Source: Capillidium heterosporum (taxonomy: Eukaryota; Entomophthoromycota; Entomophthoromycetes; Entomophthorales; Capillidiaceae). From it: a stretch of DNA of 64,000 bases. How positions within the stretch are numbered: the stretch's first letter is position 1; every line of letters starts with the position of its first letter. The notes under the pieces were generated by a model. It was not told the origin of the DNA. It worked only from the letters and a program-made list of their open reading frames with translations, and searched no databases. This document shows positions 23,994-35,690 of this stretch, in pieces. The translations under genes and the position numbers were made by a program. Where the stretch lies: the NCBI GenBank assembly GCA_016630905.1, contig WBMQ01000010.1, positions 496,001-560,000 of the forward strand. The letters run 5' to 3'.

Positions 23994-25176
23994 TTAGTAT
24001 TCCTTAGTCTCCTCGATCAACTCGGAGGTAGTAACCTCATTTCCAGTAGTCTGGCTGGCACTGGAGGTCAATTCGATCTCGGCTACAAAAGCTGATTAGT
24101 TAGTTGTTGACAAAATAAATTACAATTACCATCACCTAGTTGGGTACGCTTAGATCCATAGAATTTTTCTTTGCAGTAGATGTAGCATTCCTTTACAGCT
24201 AACTGGAAGGTAGGATCCAACAAAAAAGCGATGCAGTTGAAGGTACCAATGGTTTCTAAAATTAAAAAGTTAGTCAAGGTGATTCAAGAATTAGTAGACA
24301 TACCATTACCGACGGCGTTCCAGTAAAGGATTCCATCGTTCTGAGCGCCAGCTAGATCGTAGAAGTTGTTGATAACGATACCAGTTAGACACAGTACACA
24401 GAAAATGGGGTAGAGACAGATTCTGAAAATCAGTTTGCGCAAGAACTTCTTGAGCTTGTCACGGTTACCCAAGTTGCCAGCCGGCTTGTGGGCGTTGGCG
24501 TCAATCAAGCTGATATCTCTCTTCAGCTTGTAGATGACTAGGATTGCGATAACCAAACAGTAGATCATGGTGATCAACATAGGTAATACGATGAGACAGA
24601 ACTTGGCAATATACCTGTGTTCAAACTCTCCCTTGAACCCACAGAAACCAAATTCGTCCTTACCAAACAGGTTCAATCCTATATGGCAAAATTAGTGTTA
24701 TGGCTTAAAGTTATGGATCTACCTAGAGGGATGAAGCCACTTAGCAAAGCAATTATTAAAGGTACAAGCCAGTAGAAGATCTCCCACTTGGGATCGAAGG
24801 TCTTGTTCTGCAAGAAGATAAGCTGCAGGTTGAGAGCGATGGCTATGTTGAGGAAGCAGTACATTTGAATACCAGATACTCGCATAAACCCGACAAAGTT
24901 ACAGCCGGGACCGGGTGGTGCTGCCGTGATGAACATGGTGCATAAGTGGTTGATCAAGTCGAAGAGAGCCACTCCTGCTTGTAAACGTAACGTGATACGG
25001 TTGAGCAACTTTCGGTTGAAGAAGACTAATAATTGTTAGTTGATCGTCATAAAGGTAGTAAATCTACATATGAATATCATAAAGGCCAGCGGGATACAGG
25101 ACATGGATATGGATATCCTGTTGAGGAACTGACCTACAGCAGTGACCTTGAGGTAAATTTCAGGGATTTCGGGCAT
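23994..25176 (-). CDS. Seven-helix GPCR, cAMP-receptor/Git3-like (paralog B)
   Basis: Five exons: 25176-25068, 25025-24723, 24678-24304, 24255-24130, 24082-23994; 333 aa. Closest to paralog A, with the same exon phases, the same FNRKLLNRITLRLQAGVALF, FGKDEFGFCGF and DANAHKPAGNLGNRDK segments and a matching C-terminal tail (NEVTTSELIEETKEY versus NEVTTSQLIEETREY). Its third exon is exactly the sum of exons 3 and 4 of A and C (375 = 259 + 116 nt), so the intron at FRI|C is precisely missing. Tandem same-strand duplication with A is likely. Receptor on the plasma membrane coupled to a heterotrimeric G protein, by family inference. Confidence 0.87.
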
Positions 25177-25939
25177 GGTGGAAGTTAGGTTGTTGGTGAA
25201 AGTTAACTTGAACTTCGAATGCTAGTGGAAGGCTGGTGGTTTATATAGTAGTGTAAAGGTGATTTGAATTCTACTCAAAAAAGCAATTAGCTATCTATCG
25301 AAATTGTACTGGAATGAAAAGTCTAAAGTTGGTTTTAGTTTCCTTGCATTTAGATTTGGAAAAAGCCAGGTAAAAAAGTTTCCCAAACCAAATGTAAATT
25401 TTAGTTCGAGGTATAAATTTAGTAATAGCTTGGTGGTTAAATTATCCGAAGCTATTGATATCTGAACCTGTAGGTAATAAATCGATCTAACCTATAAAAG
25501 GCCTTTGCACACTTTGTGTTTGGTGGAACATAATCACTCGGCACTAGGTATATTATTTCGTTGGTAACTCTTTCCACATTTGATCGAGTTTGGTATTATA
25601 CCAATTAGTGGGATGGGGCCTTTTGGCAGAGTTTTAGTCGAAAATTTTAGTCTGGAATAACTTAATAAGGCAGTATTTGATTGCACGCCAAAGCCAAAAT
25701 AGTAAATTTTACTTTCCTAGTAGGTCTATAAATAACCTGTTAAGTGTTCCTGTTGGAGCGCCATACAATCTACCCAATATATTTGTAGTGTTCTTGATTT
25801 TGCGATAGGCGGGCTATAGTGGAGCAATTGAGGCCAATAAATATTCCCATCTATTTTTCAAAGTGCCTATAGAGATAGTAATGCGCGTATTCACCTTGTA
25901 CGCTACCGATACGACATTCAAATGTCGCTCCTAAGCTCA
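25177..25939. other. Intergenic, no gene seen
   Basis: Promoter side of receptor B, then AT-rich DNA. No exon recognised. Confidence 0.4.
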
Positions 25940-26176
25940 ATGCTGGTTGGAAAAGATAAAATCCATGGCAAGGACCTTGAGGCAATCTGGAATCAGAACA
26001 TGGAACCCAAGCTTAAATTGCAGTGGGCCCTCTTATCCTCCTTCTAAGTCGCATTTGTAATGAATGCAGATATCTTGTACCTTTCAACTAAGATGGAGCT
26101 GGGTAACCCAATCCACTAGAACGCTATCCAACTTTTGACAAGCAAATAAGCATACGAATCCGACCCAAAAAACTAG
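25940..26176 (+). pseudogene. Interrupted open frame, unidentified
   Basis: From an ATG at 25940 one frame runs MLVGKDKIHGKDLEAIWNQN, then on to KLKLQWALLSSF, a stop, VAFVMNADILYLSTKMELG, a stop, and a further open piece before the final TAG. Base composition is more GC-rich and codon-like than the surroundings. It may be a mobile-element or gene relic. No family named. Confidence 0.25.
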
Positions 26177-27170
26177 TTAAATCGTTTATACGTTCAGTCA
26201 TCAAAAGATGTCCAACTTATAAGAACAAAACCAGTATTTGATTTTAGATTGGAAAGGTAGGCGGTGTGCGAAGATGTATAAAGAACAATTGTAAAAAATT
26301 CAAATTTATTTAGGTTCGGAAATCTTAAAAAAAGTCTAATCCAAATTTGAAATAACCTATTACTGCCTTAAAGATTCCTTCAGGTTTAGGCTAGGGAGGC
26401 GTCCTATTTTACATGTAAAAGTTCTTTGGAAATTTCCTAGCACCCACATGGAGCTATTTAGCCTATTCTACCTTGCCAACCAATCTCTTTTTTTAGATTT
26501 CTTGAGCTGAATGCTGTCTATTTTGTATTCAATGTTATTTTGCTCTACCAAATTCTTGAGGCTGAATTGCCTTGAATGCTGCTTATCCCGCCAAATAATG
26601 GTTTTAGAAGTTTGTATGGTTTGAGTCCACCCGGACCATCTAAAACCATGTGCTCTTTATCGAACCTCTACCGAGCCTAAACCTGCAACACTACCACCAA
26701 ACTAATGCTGCTTATAAATTCCATAACCTGAATTGGTCAAGTTCCCATCTCTTGACGAATAGTAAAGCTATTGGTCATCTTCAAATCTTAGATTCGAAAT
26801 GCAAACTGGTGCTGGATACCAGCCCCAAATCTTGTCGGGACTTTCCTAAAACCCCAGCCACTCATTCGTTAGCGATACCTTTGCCCATATCAAAACTTGT
26901 TGGTGTAGGTCACTGGTCCAACCTATGACAGTAAACAAAAAATATTCTTAAAGGCAATCGGCCAGTTTGTCGAATAGCCTTCAGTCTAAAATGATAACAA
27001 TTTATGCTTATAAGGGATAAGGCAATTGAATTTTATAAGGTGATGCTGTAGGAATCGAAAGTTATAGCGAGCTAGTCCTACGATAAATAGGGTGACTTTG
27101 GAAATACAAGTGGACTCATCAAAAATATATTTCTACCAACTAATTTTTACAAGCTTTCAACTTTTCAACT
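26177..27170. other. Intergenic, no convincing gene
   Basis: A 92-codon open frame at 26650-26928 lacks an ATG and shows no domain. The right end is the promoter of receptor C, read rightward. Confidence 0.35.
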
Positions 27171-28397
27171 ATGGACGAGTCCCAGCTACCCCCCATCTTC
27201 GCCTACATCAAATGGCTGGCCGCTATCCTCAACAAGATCTCGGTCACCATGTCTTGTATCCCTTTAATTTTCTTACTAATCCTATGTAACTATTATTTCT
27301 AAAAGTTAAACCTAACATTTAAAAGTCTTCCACAATCGTAACCTAGTCAACCGCATCACGTTGCGCTTACAGTTCGGGGTAGCTTTATTCGATTTGATCA
27401 ACCACCTATGCACTATGTTCATCGCTACCGCCGCCGAAGGCCCCGGTTGTAACTTTGTAGGATTCATGCGGGTATCTGGAATCCAAATGTACTGCTTCCT
27501 AAACATAACTATCGCCCTCAACTTGCAGTTGATCTTCCTGCAAAACAAAACCTTCAAGCCCAAATGGGAGATCTATTACTGGGCCGTACCTTTAACCATC
27601 GCCTTATTAAGTGGTTTTATCCCGCTAGGTATGTTCAACAATTCTATCTGTATTTAACTTTGAATAGGCTTGGGTCTTTTCGGCCGTGACGAGTTTGGCT
27701 TCTGTGGATTCAGGAAGGAGTTTGAAGCTCGGTATATTGCCAAGTTCTGCCTCATTGTCCTAGTTATGATCATTACCATCGTCTACTGCTTGACAATCGC
27801 CATCATGGTCATGACCAAATTGATCAAAAACGCCGAATTTATCAGTTCCACCGCTACCAACACTCAGGGTGGTACCAATAGCTCGAACCAACAGAACAAG
27901 TTTATCAAAAAGTTGATTTTCCGAATGTAAAGTGCTTTGAAATTTACTTTTACTGACATTTGTGTATAGTTCGTTATATCCAATTGTATGTATCCTCTGT
28001 TTAACCGGTATCGTCATCAACAACTTCTTGGATCTAGCCGGTGTCTTGAATGATGGTATTCTGTTATGGAACGCTATCGGAAATGGTACCCTATTCTCCA
28101 ATATACTATATATACTAACTTTGCATTAGAAATGATCGGAACTATGAACTGCATCGCCTTCCTACTAGATCCTACCTTCCACATCGGTATTAAGCAGTGG
28201 TATCAGCACTTCAGAGGCTACTCCAATAATAATGCTGACAATAATATGGACAGTAAGGATTTAAACTTGAATCTGGGCTAATATAACTTTTAGTTGAAAT
28301 CAATGACATGAGCAGGACCCAAAGTAAAGAGGACTTGGAGCTCGATGACAAGCGGGTCTCCGATAGGGAACTGTTGGACAGTACCAAGCTATTTTAA
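27171..28397 (+). CDS. Seven-helix GPCR, cAMP-receptor/Git3-like (paralog C)
   Basis: Six exons: 27171-27285, 27326-27628, 27668-27926, 27970-28085, 28130-28252, 28294-28397; 339 aa. Opposite strand to A and B, so B and C are head to head across 2 kb. Core conserved: FHNRNLVNRITLRLQFGVAL, SGIQMYCFLNITIALNLQLI, SGFIPLG, GLFGRDEFGFCGF, and NCIAFLLDPTF at helix 7. It differs in loop 3 (Asn/Gln/Ser/Thr-rich in place of DANAHKPAG) and in the tail, which after the last intron is charged (SRTQSKEDLELDDKRVSDRE) and unrelated to the A/B tail. If the last intron is not spliced, the protein would end at 28281 with a short tail, so this intron decides the C-terminus. Confidence 0.85.
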
Positions 28398-28676
28398 TTA
28401 AAGTTTACGTTTTATCCTTAACGCATAGATCTGCAGTTGTTATATATTTAGTTTTAGCTGGATAGTTGGTTTACTTTTATGCTTGTACTAATTTTGTAGG
28501 CTACATCTATCAAAATTTTCATTGTTTTCACTAAATGAACTTACTAACTCTAGCAAAGTATCCCTATCTTACCTAGTTTAAGGCTTTGAAATTCTGTGGT
28601 ACTATTATCTCAACAAGCTAAAGTTCAATAAAAGTAAAAATAGTTTGACTCGAAAGACAAATAGGTGTTTAATTTA
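28398..28676. other. Convergent 3' flanks
   Basis: Short AT-rich spacer between convergent receptor C and the F-box-like gene. Contains an AATAAA-type sequence (about 28626) for one or other transcript. Confidence 0.4.
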
Positions 28677-29516
28677 TTAATTACTTTCGAGATCATACCT
28701 ATCGTAGTCCTTAAAGTCATAAGCACTAACCGAGGAATCCTCGCCATCTACTTTAAAAGCAACACCTACAAATGTTAGATTAGGAAACTTGGTATTTAGG
28801 TCCACATAGGTTTTCGTTTGGTCGAATTTGGCGATCCGTAGCTTTTTCAAGTTAAGATTCGGTATAGTAAAATGATGGAGGATTTCATTTAGCTCCAACT
28901 TGATATCCAATTCGAGTTGAACGAGTTGACATAGATGATGTGATATAGCCTCAACAATAGCTTCCAGATGCTCTAGATGGTAAGTATGCAACCGAAAAAC
29001 CGTCAAAACTTCAAAGTTGGTCATGCTAATAAGGTCTAAAACTTGGCTATCTGAAAACGAATAGTAGTTCAGCTCCAAGTAGGTGATACAATTAAAGTAT
29101 GGTTTCAAAACCGTAAAGTCGTACTTGCGTTTCAAGATGAAGTGGTTTATCGAGTTGGTTTCAAATATATGCTTTAGTAAAGAAAGGTTGCGAGGTCCTA
29201 TACCGTTCACATAAATGGTAGTTAGGTTGGCATAACTGGTAAGGAAATTTGTGCATCGAAGGGTATTGAAAGGTAACTTTCGGTTAAATGCAAGTCGTCG
29301 TACCAAAGATTTGTTTACCTTTATACCGTTATCTTCACCCAGCTTTAAGTTGAAGATGTCGGCTTTGAAACCAAAATATATAAATGGAGAAAATGAAGTG
29401 TAGAATAGTTTACTTGTTCGATTTAGTTGTCTGTCAGTAAGTGGACATAGATAGCTGAAGCATAAAAGTTGAATGGAGGTTGGTAGTAACGAGAATAAAT
29501 CTTTACAGTTTGCCAT
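28677..29516 (-). CDS. F-box-like / leucine-rich protein
   Basis: Single exon, 279 aa, ATG at 29516. The N-terminus (LFSLLPTSIQLLCFSYLCPL, then DRQLNRTSKLFYTSFSPFIYF) fits a diverged F-box. The rest has irregular leucine-rich repeats (for example ITYLELNYYS, NFEVLTVFRL, LVQLELDIKL, NLKKLRIAKF). Family role: the F-box binds Skp1 in an SCF ubiquitin ligase and the repeats choose the target; neither partner can be read here. The tail is acidic (Asp/Tyr/Glu). Organised like the longer F-box/LRR gene at 38099, but clearly diverged in sequence. No introns, unlike most neighbours. Confidence 0.7.
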   Translation of the reverse strand: MANCKDLFSLLPTSIQLLCFSYLCPLTDRQLNRTSKLFYTSFSPFIYFGFKADIFNLKLGEDNGIKVNKSLVRRLAFNRKLPFNTLRCTNFLTSYANLTTIYVNGIGPRNLSLLKHIFETNSINHFILKRKYDFTVLKPYFNCITYLELNYYSFSDSQVLDLISMTNFEVLTVFRLHTYHLEHLEAIVEAISHHLCQLVQLELDIKLELNEILHHFTIPNLNLKKLRIAKFDQTKTYVDLNTKFPNLTFVGVAFKVDGEDSSVSAYDFKDYDRYDLESN

Positions 29517-30133
29517 TTAAAATACCTCTATTAAAATATAGCTTAATTTAAAACCACTTTATTGTCTTATTATTTTTTTAAACTTTGATATCGAGTGGTA
29601 GTAGATTGGTACAAACGAATGCCAAATATATGTAGTTGCTAATATTCAAGTATTCAAAAGCTTGAGTGAGGTGAGTCCAATTTCTGGATGAAAACATCAG
29701 TTTGAACCGATCTTATCAATTAAAAGCTTAATCGAGAGGTGCTATTACTTGATTGGTTAGTGGAAACTCAGCTTGATAACAAAGGTTTGAAAATTGAAAC
29801 AAACTGCCTGCAGCAAGCTTTTGTAAATTTGCTTATACAGTCTATAAGTAGGCTGTACATTTGATTCCATACATATAAATACTTATTATTCCAATCTGAA
29901 TTAAACACATGATATTTCAAGAGTATATAGTAGCTTATCAGATATTTTCATACAAAAATAGCGTTGGTTTAATCTTCGTTTACATGAGCTTATATATGCT
30001 AACCATAATAAATCTCAATAGAAGCTATGTATAAGTGTTGGTTGCATGTAAAACTACATTTGGTTAACACTTATATACTTATGATGGAGTCCATTTTTAG
30101 ATGCAGTGGGTGTTCTAGATAATTTATAATGAG
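29517..30133. other. Intergenic, no gene seen
   Basis: AT-rich. Near 30080-30115 the sequence ATGGAGTCCATTTTT resembles the reverse of a stretch at about 21122-21137, possibly a short dispersed repeat. Confidence 0.3.
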
Positions 30134-30367
30134 ATGATTGCAAGGCTGTTAAGGTCCAACCAAAAAATTAAAAACTTATGGGCAAGAATGTTAATGGGAT
30201 ACATGCTATCGCAAATAGTTTATTATTCAAACTACTATCTTCCAAAACTAACTCTATTTGGAACTGTTAAGTTGAAAGGCTATTATTTCCAGCTACAGCA
30301 AAATCAATTCAGCTGCTATTCGAGTCGAAAACAGTGGAGCTTTTGTAAGATGGTACCGACGATCTAA
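30134..30367 (+). mobile_element. Possible non-LTR retrotransposon reverse-transcriptase fragment
   Basis: A 77-codon ORF with NQKIKNLWARMLMGYMLSQI followed by VYYSNYYLP. The spacing resembles the post-catalytic part of non-LTR reverse transcriptases (LKGRVLVINSLLLSQLWYxxYxLP type). No catalytic FADD box is visible nearby, so at most this is a 5'-truncated, dead piece. Similarity is judged by eye only. Confidence 0.3.
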
Positions 30368-30700
30368 AAATTGACGTAAAGTTGAAGAATGTCGATCTTA
30401 GAGAAAGTAGAAGGGCACTGCGACTCCTCTTTGGTTATGTAATCGTGGTCTGCCAAGACGGGCTTTTTATCTCCCAAACTTAAGCTAAGATCGAAAAGGC
30501 TGGGAATCTTGATGCAATCGACTAGGAACCAATCGTTAGATCCCTTTTTAGCCTCACTCTTTTTGTGGATGAAATTAGCCACCGAGGTAAGAGCTTCAAG
30601 AGGTAGTCTCTAGTGCTTATGAAGGTACTGGTACCATAGATGTTGGGCTTTCCATTACTTAATGTGGCATAATCCAGTTTGACTTCTCATGGCCCTTTGT
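30364..30700 (-). pseudogene. Frameshifted coding fragment, unidentified
   Basis: Two adjacent minus-strand blocks read as one protein only after a frame change near 30598. The first is LDYATLSNGKPNIYGTSTFI followed by STRDYLL (about 30690-30600). The second is ALTSVANFIHKKSEAKKGSN through WFLVDCIKIPSLFDLSLSLG to SKIDIL (30597-30380). The codon quality is good and the break is single, so this looks like a recently decayed gene end. No family recognised. Confidence 0.35.
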
Positions 30701-31019
30701 AGATGACCGAGATTTACAGCTCTTGCAATTTTGGAATATTCTGAAAAGCTGGAATTTGTGCTATCTTAAATACAAACCTTTCCCCATATGCCTTTATTTT
30801 TTTATTTTTTCTTTGGTGTTTAGGTGGTGGATATTACGTATCATACTAGCTTTGCCAGTTTGAGAGATAGAGTGAACGCTGTAGCCGATTATAAACCATT
30901 TCAGGTGATAGATTACAGTATGATTTTATCTGTATTGATGAAAATAATTTATAAAAAACTTTATTATACTATATATATAAATCAAAGCTGTCTATTATAT
31001 TAAAGTTTGAAGTTAAAAT
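30701..31019. other. Intergenic, no gene seen
   Basis: AT-rich spacer with T- and TATATA-runs; no coding signal. Confidence 0.35.
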
Positions 31020-32009
31020 ATGAAACGCCATCATCTAATCAGCAAACAGATTAACGAAATTCAATGACTAGTAAGACAGGACATATCCTTGAATGAGATA
31101 GTGATAAAAGTAAAGGCAATCTATATTTCGTTTGTAGTATATAACCGAAAAACTCCTAGAGTCTATAAAAATGTACTAAATATACCTTGATCAACTTTTT
31201 GAGAAATGATTAATCTTTACAATCAAGATAGATTCAATACTAGGATGAATGGACAACGCTAAGTCAACAAATATTCAAAATTCCAACTGAACAGCAGATG
31301 CATCGATTGTTGGGTAAGGTTAGTTTAAATACATATCATGGAAGTAAACGTCGTCAAACTACATCTAATGTCTGCTGGAAAAGATATATATTTATCAAGG
31401 ACTAACTTGAGAAAATTGAAAAGCGGAAAACAGTAGCATCTGTTTAGATTAATGTATATCTACTCAAATTCCAATTAGGGACAATATCATTATATATTAA
31501 AGCAATAGCACTTTAATATTCAATCCTGATGCTGACAACTATTATCACTTTGAAAGATTCAAAGTTCATGTTCATAATATGTTAAATATACTTGGCAAGT
31601 TTGAGGCTTATATGGGTCGATACCAACTACTATCGCTTTTTCTGAGAGTGCTTCACCAGTACTATATCAAGCTTACTGAGGAAACTCAATTGACATCAGG
31701 TAAGACCTAGTTTATATAAGATGATGCCCCATTCATAAAGTTAATGACGCAACTCAATTTTTAGCAAAATAAAGTAAATGTGAATTGGCCTGCATGGTTT
31801 CCCGATATAATCCTGTTGGGAATGTATGGGATTGTATAAAGCAAAAGCTAATACAATATATCATCTATCCTCAAAACGATGAAAACTTTTGGAATCGTGT
31901 AAAGGCTGTTTCCGATTCACTTAGTAAGGATAAGCTTTTACACGATACAAGTAACCTAGATCGAAGATACATGGAGTTGCAAATCCAAGGCTCTAGAATT
32001 TGTCATTAA
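31020..32009 (+). mobile_element. Degenerate Tc1/mariner-type transposase
   Basis: At the left end, HLISKQINEIQ-stop-LVRQDISLNEIVIKVK looks like the N-terminal helix-turn-helix. At the right end, 31785-32009 encodes MVSRYNPVGNVWDCIKQKL, then WNRVKAVSDSL and a conserved-looking tail. The first of these matches the transposase C-terminal SPDLNPIEHVWDxLKRKL signature. The block between is full of stops, so the catalytic DDE/D residues cannot all be read. No perfect terminal inverted repeats were found. The element is dead. Confidence 0.6.
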
Positions 32010-32311
32010 CTTTTTTATTACTAGAAATAAATATTATATTTGGATTTACTTTCGTATTTCATTAATTTAAGGTTATTCCAACACATATGAATTGATATTG
32101 TCTTAGAATATATCTACTTGTGTACTAATATAGTCTTTATATTGATATAAGAATTAGATTGAAAATGATCAAACTGATTATTAAGTTTTTCAAAAATTAT
32201 GTAATGAAAGTAATAAAACTTATAGAGCATATCTATAAATATATATACTATTAATATTCTATATACTGAAAACTTAACAGTTATTTAAGAAGTTTTTCTA
32301 ATAATCATACC

Positions 32312-32349
32312 ATAGCCTATCACTTGAAATATTTCAAGTGATCGGTTAT
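32312..32349. repeat. 38-bp palindrome (perfect-stem hairpin core)
   Basis: Two 19-nt arms meet without a spacer: ATAGCCTATCACTTGAAAT and ATTTCAAGTGATCGGTTAT, 17 of 19 positions complementary. It could fold as a cruciform or hairpin. It lies between the transposase relic and the protease pseudogene and may be the trace of an insertion with inverted ends. No function assigned. Confidence 0.6.
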
Positions 32350-32505
32350 GGGGTTCACTATCTTCAAATCAACAAAGCTAGCTTTGTGATTCTTATAATA
32401 CTTAATATCCGTTACCTAGATACTTCAAAGCAACAGCCAAAAAATAAAGATGTATGACGAAAGATTTATATTTAGGATCGCACAAGTTCCTATAATTTGA
32501 AACAT

Positions 32506-33216
32506 TCAGAAATTGCAAGAACTATAAATCAGTCTCCCTCCAGAATGATCAACGTTGATCTTTCCGAGTAGGAGCTCACCACCATTACTTGCACTATAAT
32601 CGGTTTTAAACCAGGAGAAGATGGGCTCTAATAGTCTTATATCTATAATCCTGTAGAAAGGAGGAAGGATTCCATTTACGGTCAACATACTATATTCTAA
32701 CCCGGGGATGTCGTCGAGCTTAGAAGAAGCATATGTAGGATTTCCTATCTCGGTAATTTCACTAATATTGATATTTTTAGTTACGGAGTCACCAGTAGTT
32801 ATTACATACTAACTATATTACAATTTAAAATTGGTGAAAGGTACTTGTGATACGAACCTAGGAGCTTTGGGATCGTAGTTGACTACAAGTTTGACAGGCT
32901 GGCGAGATGTACGATGAAGAAACCCACAAGTTGGAGGAATTACTATCAAAAATGTTCTTGAGTCTCTAAGTAGATATGCCAACTTGAATGGAGCTGTATA
33001 ACTATAAATTGTTAGCTGAAACTTACTAGGACTTTTACTTGCAAGTTCAAATAATTGGAAAGAGATATCCTATATTCAATATCTTCATTAGTTGATATAA
33101 AACTATTTGAGTATATGGGATGAAGTTAGAAGTACTTTTTAGAAACGAGCTTTTGGATGGCTCAGATAGTAAGCAGGAAAGTGGACAGTACGAGTAACAA
33201 GGATTTCTGAGCATTG
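32506..33216 (-). pseudogene. Pepsin-like aspartic protease pseudogene
   Basis: From right to left: a signal-peptide-like stretch (QKSLLLVLSTFLLTI, about 33205-33160); the first active-site region IFDSNSSNLWVSSS (about 32960), where the family has DTGSSNLW; ACQTCSQLRSQSS; then the mid-domain block with DSVTKNINISEIT, KLDDIPGLEYSML, NGILPPFYRIID and EPIFSWFKTDYSASNGGELL followed by LGKINVDHSGG. All match pepsins (GILGLGY, PVFSFYLS, GGELxxGG). Stops lie between blocks, the first catalytic DTG is DSN, and the frame ends at 32506 before the second catalytic Asp. Not functional. Confidence 0.72.
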
Positions 33217-35690
33217 AATTGAAGCTGTGGATAAGTAGCTAAAGAAAGGAATATATGTCTTGCTAAAGTTTGAGATCAGCTCTTTATATGAGCAGAAATT
33301 GTTTTTGTATAAGCCAAGGCAAATTCCAGATAATTTACTACTAGTATAATGTTTGCGATATGTTTAAGGCGCTAATAAAAACTATTTCTTTCTAGGATAT
33401 TGGCATCTTTCAGATAATAAAGTTTAATTAAGGTTAGGGATATCCAACTTATTGAAAATATACTGTTAGCAGAGATTGCTACCTTTTATAACTAAATTCT
33501 CAGGCACTACACCTTTTCATCAAATTAGTTCGAAATTTTTGCCTATATTTCAAACCTTGGTTAGCAGATTGGTTAGTCTATAACTATATACCAATGTAGG
33601 TGCTTATTCATTAATATTCAAAATTTTGACCGATTTTTAATATATTTATACATTGTATTTACATCTTTTTATGTAGAAAAGTAACTAATCGCACCAACTA
33701 TAGTAAAACAAATATATCTATATCGTAGGACCTACTAGAATTTTCTAATTAGCACATAAACTTATGCCTGTAATATTTATGATATTAAAGTTCAATCCGT
33801 CCTAAGCAACCCTTAGTTTACTTATATGAGTATAATCCACCATATACTCTAGTACTTTAACTTTAATCTTTCTAAACTCTTGAAATAGATATTTACTTAC
33901 CGATCTCTTCTATTAATCAATTTTAGATTGAAATATTTTAAAAAAACTCTTACATGCTTACCATCTTTTAGCTAAACATTCGTTTGCAACCGTCCATATG
34001 CTTAATAGAATACACACGTCTATTTGCAGTTCCTTCCTTACTCATTTCAACGGTATATAGAACTTCTACCTAGGAAGAGTGTCAGCTTATCACCACTAGG
34101 AGGCATCCCTAGCTGCAGAATTAGCTTTGACATGCTAAAAAGCTCGATTTGATTGATAATTTATGGCGAAAACTAATGAGATTTTTTATAATCTGGCTGT
34201 CAGAGTAATTAATTCTTCCTTGGAAACTTGCGTGTAGACGATGATAAAACAAATTTACCAATTATATTAATATATATATAGTGTAGATAAAAATAACAAC
34301 GTGAAAGATGACTTGATGATGACATTGTACTTAATTTTTGGTTATAACTCCAGCGGTAAGCACTGTCTATTTAATAGCAATAAAATATAGTCGCATTTGA
34401 CTCAGACAGCCATTCATTACCGGATGTTTTAATGCTCACTCTAAAAATATACATTTAAACTTCCATATCAATTCCACTATACAATAGTAAAACTAACTAT
34501 TTAGGGCACACCTGATACTAAACTTATTAAATACATCTTTTGAAAAAGGCTTCATCTTCTAATTCAAATTTAAACTTTGCAGCAAGTGTACTGAAGGCTG
34601 CAAATTGATCTTAGGCTTTGTAACCAGTTTGCAGCTCGGTTTTGATAAGGATTGGTATTTAGATCCAACTAATCTCAATACAAGTACTGAAGATAGGCCT
34701 TTACTATATGCAAGTTAGGCATAGGACCGAAGCTTTACTAAATTTAAAACTAGAAAGATAATAGAAATTTAAGTTCAATCGATGGAGGGAGTTTTAGCTG
34801 ACATTTAAAGTAATTGATATCTTTAGCACTAAAATTAAAATCTCATAAGCTTGTTAAAATCTACAATAGTTCTCAATATGAGATGAAGTTGTGTAGAATT
34901 CAAATACGAAAAACTTTGCAATTTAATTCTTACACATTTAGTTTGAAGTTTCAACCTTGCCTAGACTCTTGATGGAATTTAGTATTTGTAATAGAGTAAA
35001 AGCTTATCTATAAGTATTGAATAATTACAAGAACACCACGTAGTTTATACATATCTCTTTTTAAGCTTTCTGTCTCTAATATTAAAAGTTAGTTTAACAA
35101 TGGCTCTCTACATGTGGTTATTAATCAGTTTTATACAGATAGTTATTGAACTTCCGTTATATAAACTATTTAAGATGTAATACGGGCCCAAGTCCAAAGT
35201 TAACTAAACCTAAGTTTCTGTTTTGAAAAGCTTATCCAGTACAATATTCTAGATAACCCATCTACAAATAAATGATAATTTAAAAGGATATTTGACTAAA
35301 AGCACCACAACTTTGGATAAATTGTATAGATGTGGATTTATCTCTTAGAGTTGAATATATTACTATAACTATGTATATTTTTGAATATTTAAGGGTGTAT
35401 TTAATAAAAGTATAAAGCTAGCATCGTAGTAAATAGTGAGTTATACAAGTCGAATACATTTGCAAATGCTCAAACTTTAGCCAACCTTCATCCTATTACC
35501 ATCCCAACTTTTGCCTTAAAATCATAAATACTTTACCATCAATTTGGTGCCATCTATTTTCAGAGTTTCAATTGGTTAAAAATTTATTCCATACCTCAGC
35601 CTTGTCACAAATTGAGATGATCTAATCAAAAAATTCAAAACGCTTCCACCAAACTTTTCTCAAGACCGAATTTAGAACCAAGCTTACGAG
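33217..35690. other. Gene-poor AT-rich region
   Basis: About 2.5 kb with stops in all frames. I see no exon, RNA gene or clear repeat. The last 150 bp is the CLP1 promoter. Confidence 0.4.

Noticed and set aside
26650-26928. 92-codon open frame between GPCRs B and C
   Set aside because: No ATG, no hydrophobic or domain pattern, and stops interrupt every neighbouring extension; likely chance or a relic.
30080-30115. Stretch resembling the inverse of 21122-21137, possible terminal inverted repeats of one element
   Set aside because: Match is only about 13-15 bases and the two sites are 9 kb apart with conserved genes between them.
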